From contig CAYUVK010000034.1 in assembly GCA_964448105.1 (NCBI GenBank), positions 1 to 44,698 of the forward strand: a stretch of DNA of 44,698 nucleotides, written 5' to 3'. Made by a program: the position numbers and the translations under genes. Of this stretch, positions 42,390-44,698 are shown in pieces; position 1 is the first letter of the stretch, and each line of letters begins with the position of its first letter. A model generated the notes under the pieces. The model did not search any database, was not told the DNA's origin, and saw nothing but the letters and a program-made list of their open reading frames with translations. This stretch comes from CAVQBP01 sp964448105. Its GTDB lineage: Bacteria; Bacteroidota; Ignavibacteria; Ignavibacteriales; Ignavibacteriaceae.

Positions 42390-43545
42390 ACTTTGTTATA
42401 GCATAGTTCAGCGGTTCTAAGTGCTCTGAATTAGATTTTGTATCTAATGGTATATAAGCAGATATTTTTGAATAAATACTGAGTGCCTTATCAATTAAAG
42501 TTTGAAAATAGTTTAAATTTTTTATTATTGTATTTTTAGATAATTCATCACAAAGTAAATTTAAAACCTCCCATGTCTGTAATATTTCTATTGATCTATC
42601 TGGTTCACCCTCTAAATAATATTTATCGGTACTTAAATTATTTAAAATATCGGGAACTAACTTTTTCAAAGCATCTAATTCATAATAAGTAATTCTATTA
42701 AACAAATTCTTACTTAAATATCTTTGTATTGGTAATCTACCACCAGAAGACAAGGGCATAAACTTATCAATCGAAAACATTCGAAGATTTGACCACCAAC
42801 CTGTACAGGCAACATCTGCACCAACACAACTTAAAAGGGGTGATATTAAGTCCGAATAACCGTTAATTACCTTAAATCCATTAACTTTTAAACTATAATT
42901 AATTAGCATCCAAGCTGCTAACACATCTGAATTAAATACTTCTGCTCTTGATTCACTACTTCTAAATGCAATAAGTATATAAAATCCATCTGGGGGTTCC
43001 TCTAAAATTGTTATTTCATTTAGAAATTCCTGCAACTCATTTAAATTAGTCAAGGCATCCTTAGAAACTGCTAAAGTACATATTAAAGGCTTTTTTAATG
43101 ATTTAGGATGATAATTTTGAAAAGATAATCTAATAAAATTTTTAGCAATAACAGCATCTCTTGAATCAAATGAATTTGAAATAAGTATATTTGGCGAGAT
43201 GATAGAAGTTAACGAAAGAGTGTCTTGAAACTCTAAAGAATTCTTTAAGATTTTGTTTATGTTTCTTTCCTCCTCTAGCTTGCTTTTGGTTTCAAATTTG
43301 AAAAAGGGATATTGCTCAAGTTTACCGATGTTTACATTTGGATTAGAACCAATAAGACAAGTATAATATTGGGGATCCAATAATAATTCTACATCATTTA
43401 TAAGCTGATATTCGTTAAGTTTATACTCTAACTTATCTGGGGTGACATCTCTTGGACTGAATATTATACCATGTATAAGTTTTTGTCTCAAGCCGTTTAA
43501 TATTTTGTCACCTTCACCATACCCATGTTGAGCAAATATCTTCAT
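42367..43545 (-). CDS. Unrecognised 392-residue protein coupled to a Ser/Thr kinase
   Basis: I do not recognise the family. The sequence has phrases that look strongly constrained: HGYGEGDKILNGLR (7-20), HGIIFSPRDVTPDKL (25-39), ELLLDPQYY (53-61), ISPNILISNSFDSRDA (116-131), PLICTLAVSKDAL (153-165), DGFYILIAFRSSESRAE (186-202) and GFKVINGYSDLISPLLSCVGADVACTGWWSNLRMF (in parts, 223-257). The repeating order of strand followed by helix, and strand-end acidic residues, suggest a TIM-barrel-like fold. The size recalls tRNA-guanine transglycosylase paralogues, but the Cys/His zinc site is missing, so this is a guess. A helical C-terminal part (285-392) follows. The stop of the kinase gene (TAA) shares a base with this ATG (TAATG), so translation is likely coupled. 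Confidence 0.7.
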   Translation of the reverse strand: MKIFAQHGYGEGDKILNGLRQKLIHGIIFSPRDVTPDKLEYKLNEYQLINDVELLLDPQYYTCLIGSNPNVNIGKLEQYPFFKFETKSKLEEERNINKILKNSLEFQDTLSLTSIISPNILISNSFDSRDAVIAKNFIRLSFQNYHPKSLKKPLICTLAVSKDALTNLNELQEFLNEITILEEPPDGFYILIAFRSSESRAEVFNSDVLAAWMLINYSLKVNGFKVINGYSDLISPLLSCVGADVACTGWWSNLRMFSIDKFMPLSSGGRLPIQRYLSKNLFNRITYYELDALKKLVPDILNNLSTDKYYLEGEPDRSIEILQTWEVLNLLCDELSKNTIIKNLNYFQTLIDKALSIYSKISAYIPLDTKSNSEHLEPLNYAITKFKSLAEL

Positions 43546-44459
43546 TAAATTCTCTTTAATCTTTTTATTAAAGAAGGAATATTCCCAGGACGAAGTGCTA
43601 CTATCTTCTTTATTAATTGATTAATAATAAAACAAAGCTCAGATGATAGATCATCCCTAAATAATTCAATAGGTTTTGGATTCTCTCGGATAATTTTCGA
43701 AAGGGTTAAGATAAGATTATCTTCATTGTTTAAAAGCGGATGCTGTCCAGTAGCAAATTCATAACATACAACTCCAGAATTATATAGATCGCTTCTATAG
43801 TCATAAGAGCCTCTAAAATTTGGGCTCAACATTTCTGGTGCTAAATATTTAATTGTGCCTTGAGGCAGTCTATTTGAAGCATCTACTGTTAACGGTGTTT
43901 CATTAAGAACAAAAGCAATACCCAAATCTAAAAGAATAAAAGGACGATTTTTAATATCAGTTTTAAAAATATTCAACGGTTTAATATCTCTGTGAATCGT
44001 CTGAAATGAATTCCATAATTCAAAAATCGCTTCCAATAAGCAGATTAAAAGAGTTTTTATCTCTTCCTCATCAGGTCTGTAACCAGAATTAATTAAAGTA
44101 TATAAATTATTTCCGGATAAAAATTCTTCTGAATAAACTATATAAGATTGATTTTCAATTATAATTTCATAAGGGCTTAATTTACCTAACTTAACTATAT
44201 ATGGACTTCTGCATCTACCTAATAAATTAACTTCTCTAATAAGTCTTTTTTTAATTTCCTGAATAAAATCTTCTTTTAATTCCTCTTTTACTTCTAGTTC
44301 ATCCAAGGAGGGGACTTTTACTAGTTTTATAGCTTCATATTCTTCATTTAATTCTGCTTTAAATACAAATTTAAATCCACCTTTATCAACATACTCAAGA
44401 TTTTGATATTTATTTAATACTTTTTTTAATTCTCTAAAAAAAGAAGGATCAAATTGCAT
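43545..44459 (-). CDS. Hanks-type serine/threonine protein kinase
   Basis: A 304-residue soluble kinase without membrane segment or sensor domain. The motifs are: a degenerate glycine loop DKGGFKFVFKA (25-35), the ATP-anchoring Lys45 in YEAIKL, the catalytic loop HRDIKPLN (His156, Asp158, Lys160, Asn163), and the metal-binding Asp178 in LLDLG (DLG replaces DFG, common in bacteria). Then come GTIKYLAPEM (APE at 207-209) and YDYRSDLYNSGVVCYEFATG. All catalytic residues are present, so it should be active. It is the first gene of a translationally coupled pair, and its likely partner or substrate is the unknown 392-residue protein. Bacterial kinases in such small operons are found in both signalling and phage-defence systems. 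Confidence 0.93.
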   Translation of the reverse strand: MQFDPSFFRELKKVLNKYQNLEYVDKGGFKFVFKAELNEEYEAIKLVKVPSLDELEVKEELKEDFIQEIKKRLIREVNLLGRCRSPYIVKLGKLSPYEIIIENQSYIVYSEEFLSGNNLYTLINSGYRPDEEEIKTLLICLLEAIFELWNSFQTIHRDIKPLNIFKTDIKNRPFILLDLGIAFVLNETPLTVDASNRLPQGTIKYLAPEMLSPNFRGSYDYRSDLYNSGVVCYEFATGQHPLLNNEDNLILTLSKIIRENPKPIELFRDDLSSELCFIINQLIKKIVALRPGNIPSLIKRLKRI

Positions 44460-44646
44460 TTTTATTTCAAAAATAGCGATATTAAATTAAATATAAAATA
44501 AAGTTATATGTTTTTAAGTTTAAGTGTTTAAATAAATATTTAGCAAAATTTTATTAAATAATAACCATCATTTTTTAAGTTTTTAATTTTGCTTCCATAT
44601 TTTAAGAGTCAATCATATAAACTATGGCTAGCCAAGTTTTAATTTT
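44460..44646. promoter_or_regulatory. AT-rich upstream region of the kinase operon
   Basis: About 187 bp between the kinase start and the end repeat, very AT-rich, with no gene seen. It should hold the promoter of the kinase operon. Confidence 0.35.
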
Positions 44647-44698
44647 AACCCAAATTTGTCATTAGAAAATAAAGGATATTTAGCAAAGTGATGAATTT
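44647..44698. repeat. Right copy of the 52-bp inverted repeat
   Basis: This is the reverse complement of 1-52 with one mismatch. Read outward it gives the same short open frame as the left copy, but ends in two consecutive stops (TGATGA) where the left copy has one Arg codon and then a stop. It marks the right limit of the window. Confidence 0.9.

Noticed and set aside
1..44698. CRISPR arrays, rRNA genes or prophage genes
   Set aside because: I saw no regularly spaced repeats of CRISPR type, no rRNA-like conserved tracts and no integrase, capsid or terminase genes. Only reading by eye was possible, so short tRNAs could have been missed.

Overview
The window is AT-rich bacterial DNA. It most likely comes from the Ignavibacteria or a neighbouring Bacteroidota/Chlorobi-group lineage. 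The strongest clue is two secreted proteins (21287-23716 and 29709-31286) that end in the C-terminal type IX secretion sorting domain with the phrase NYPNPFNP, typical of that group. The rest fits: Rieske/cytochrome b respiration, secreted M16 and M3 peptidases, DUF1003 and DUF5362 membrane proteins, and glycogen phosphorylase. No rRNA, tRNA or CRISPR array was recognised by eye.

Layout. 1-8362: GNAT acetyltransferase, a small luciferase-domain protein, a potassium-channel gene that looks broken at its 5' end, an MFS transporter, a secreted M16 peptidase and a divergent secreted oligoendopeptidase F. 8374-12141: a 60-nt hairpin element, AlkD-like DNA repair protein, a two-repeat secreted protein, and a ClC chloride transporter with CBS and TrkA-C domains. 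12217-17264: an electron-transfer block on the minus strand (small exported protein, monoheme cytochrome c, heme-tagged outer-membrane barrel, terminator, Rieske protein, cytochrome b fused to two c-type heme domains). 17638-21071: DUF5362 protein, cyclophilin, MFS transporter and two DoxX-type membrane proteins. 21287-23716: large type IX cargo protein.

24126-29029 is a co-directional run of nine small genes: three RibD-C/DHFR-like reductases, four VOC domains in three genes, an NTF2-like protein, a GyrI-like protein and a DUF1801 protein. 29709-31286 encodes a second type IX cargo built from ten 29-residue Trp-rich repeats. 31484-39616 holds small membrane and exported proteins, glycogen phosphorylase with an SDR oxidoreductase, a VOC dioxygenase-like protein, DUF1003, a BON-domain protein and an S41 lipoprotein protease. 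39681-41697 holds an Arc-like ribbon-helix-helix protein, an unknown protein and an SPFH membrane protein in one operon, with a small orphan gene upstream.

The most interesting part is the right edge, 41832-44459. A translationally coupled pair (Hanks-type Ser/Thr kinase, then a 392-residue protein of unrecognised, perhaps TIM-barrel-like, family) converges on and overlaps by 23 bp a gene with a PD-(D/E)XK nuclease signature. I do not recognise this trio as a named system. It could be a defence or stress-signalling module, but that is inference. The two ends of the window also form a 52-bp inverted repeat with one mismatch, so the same repeat reads outward on both sides. That may mark mobile-element ends or a repeat at which an assembly stopped.
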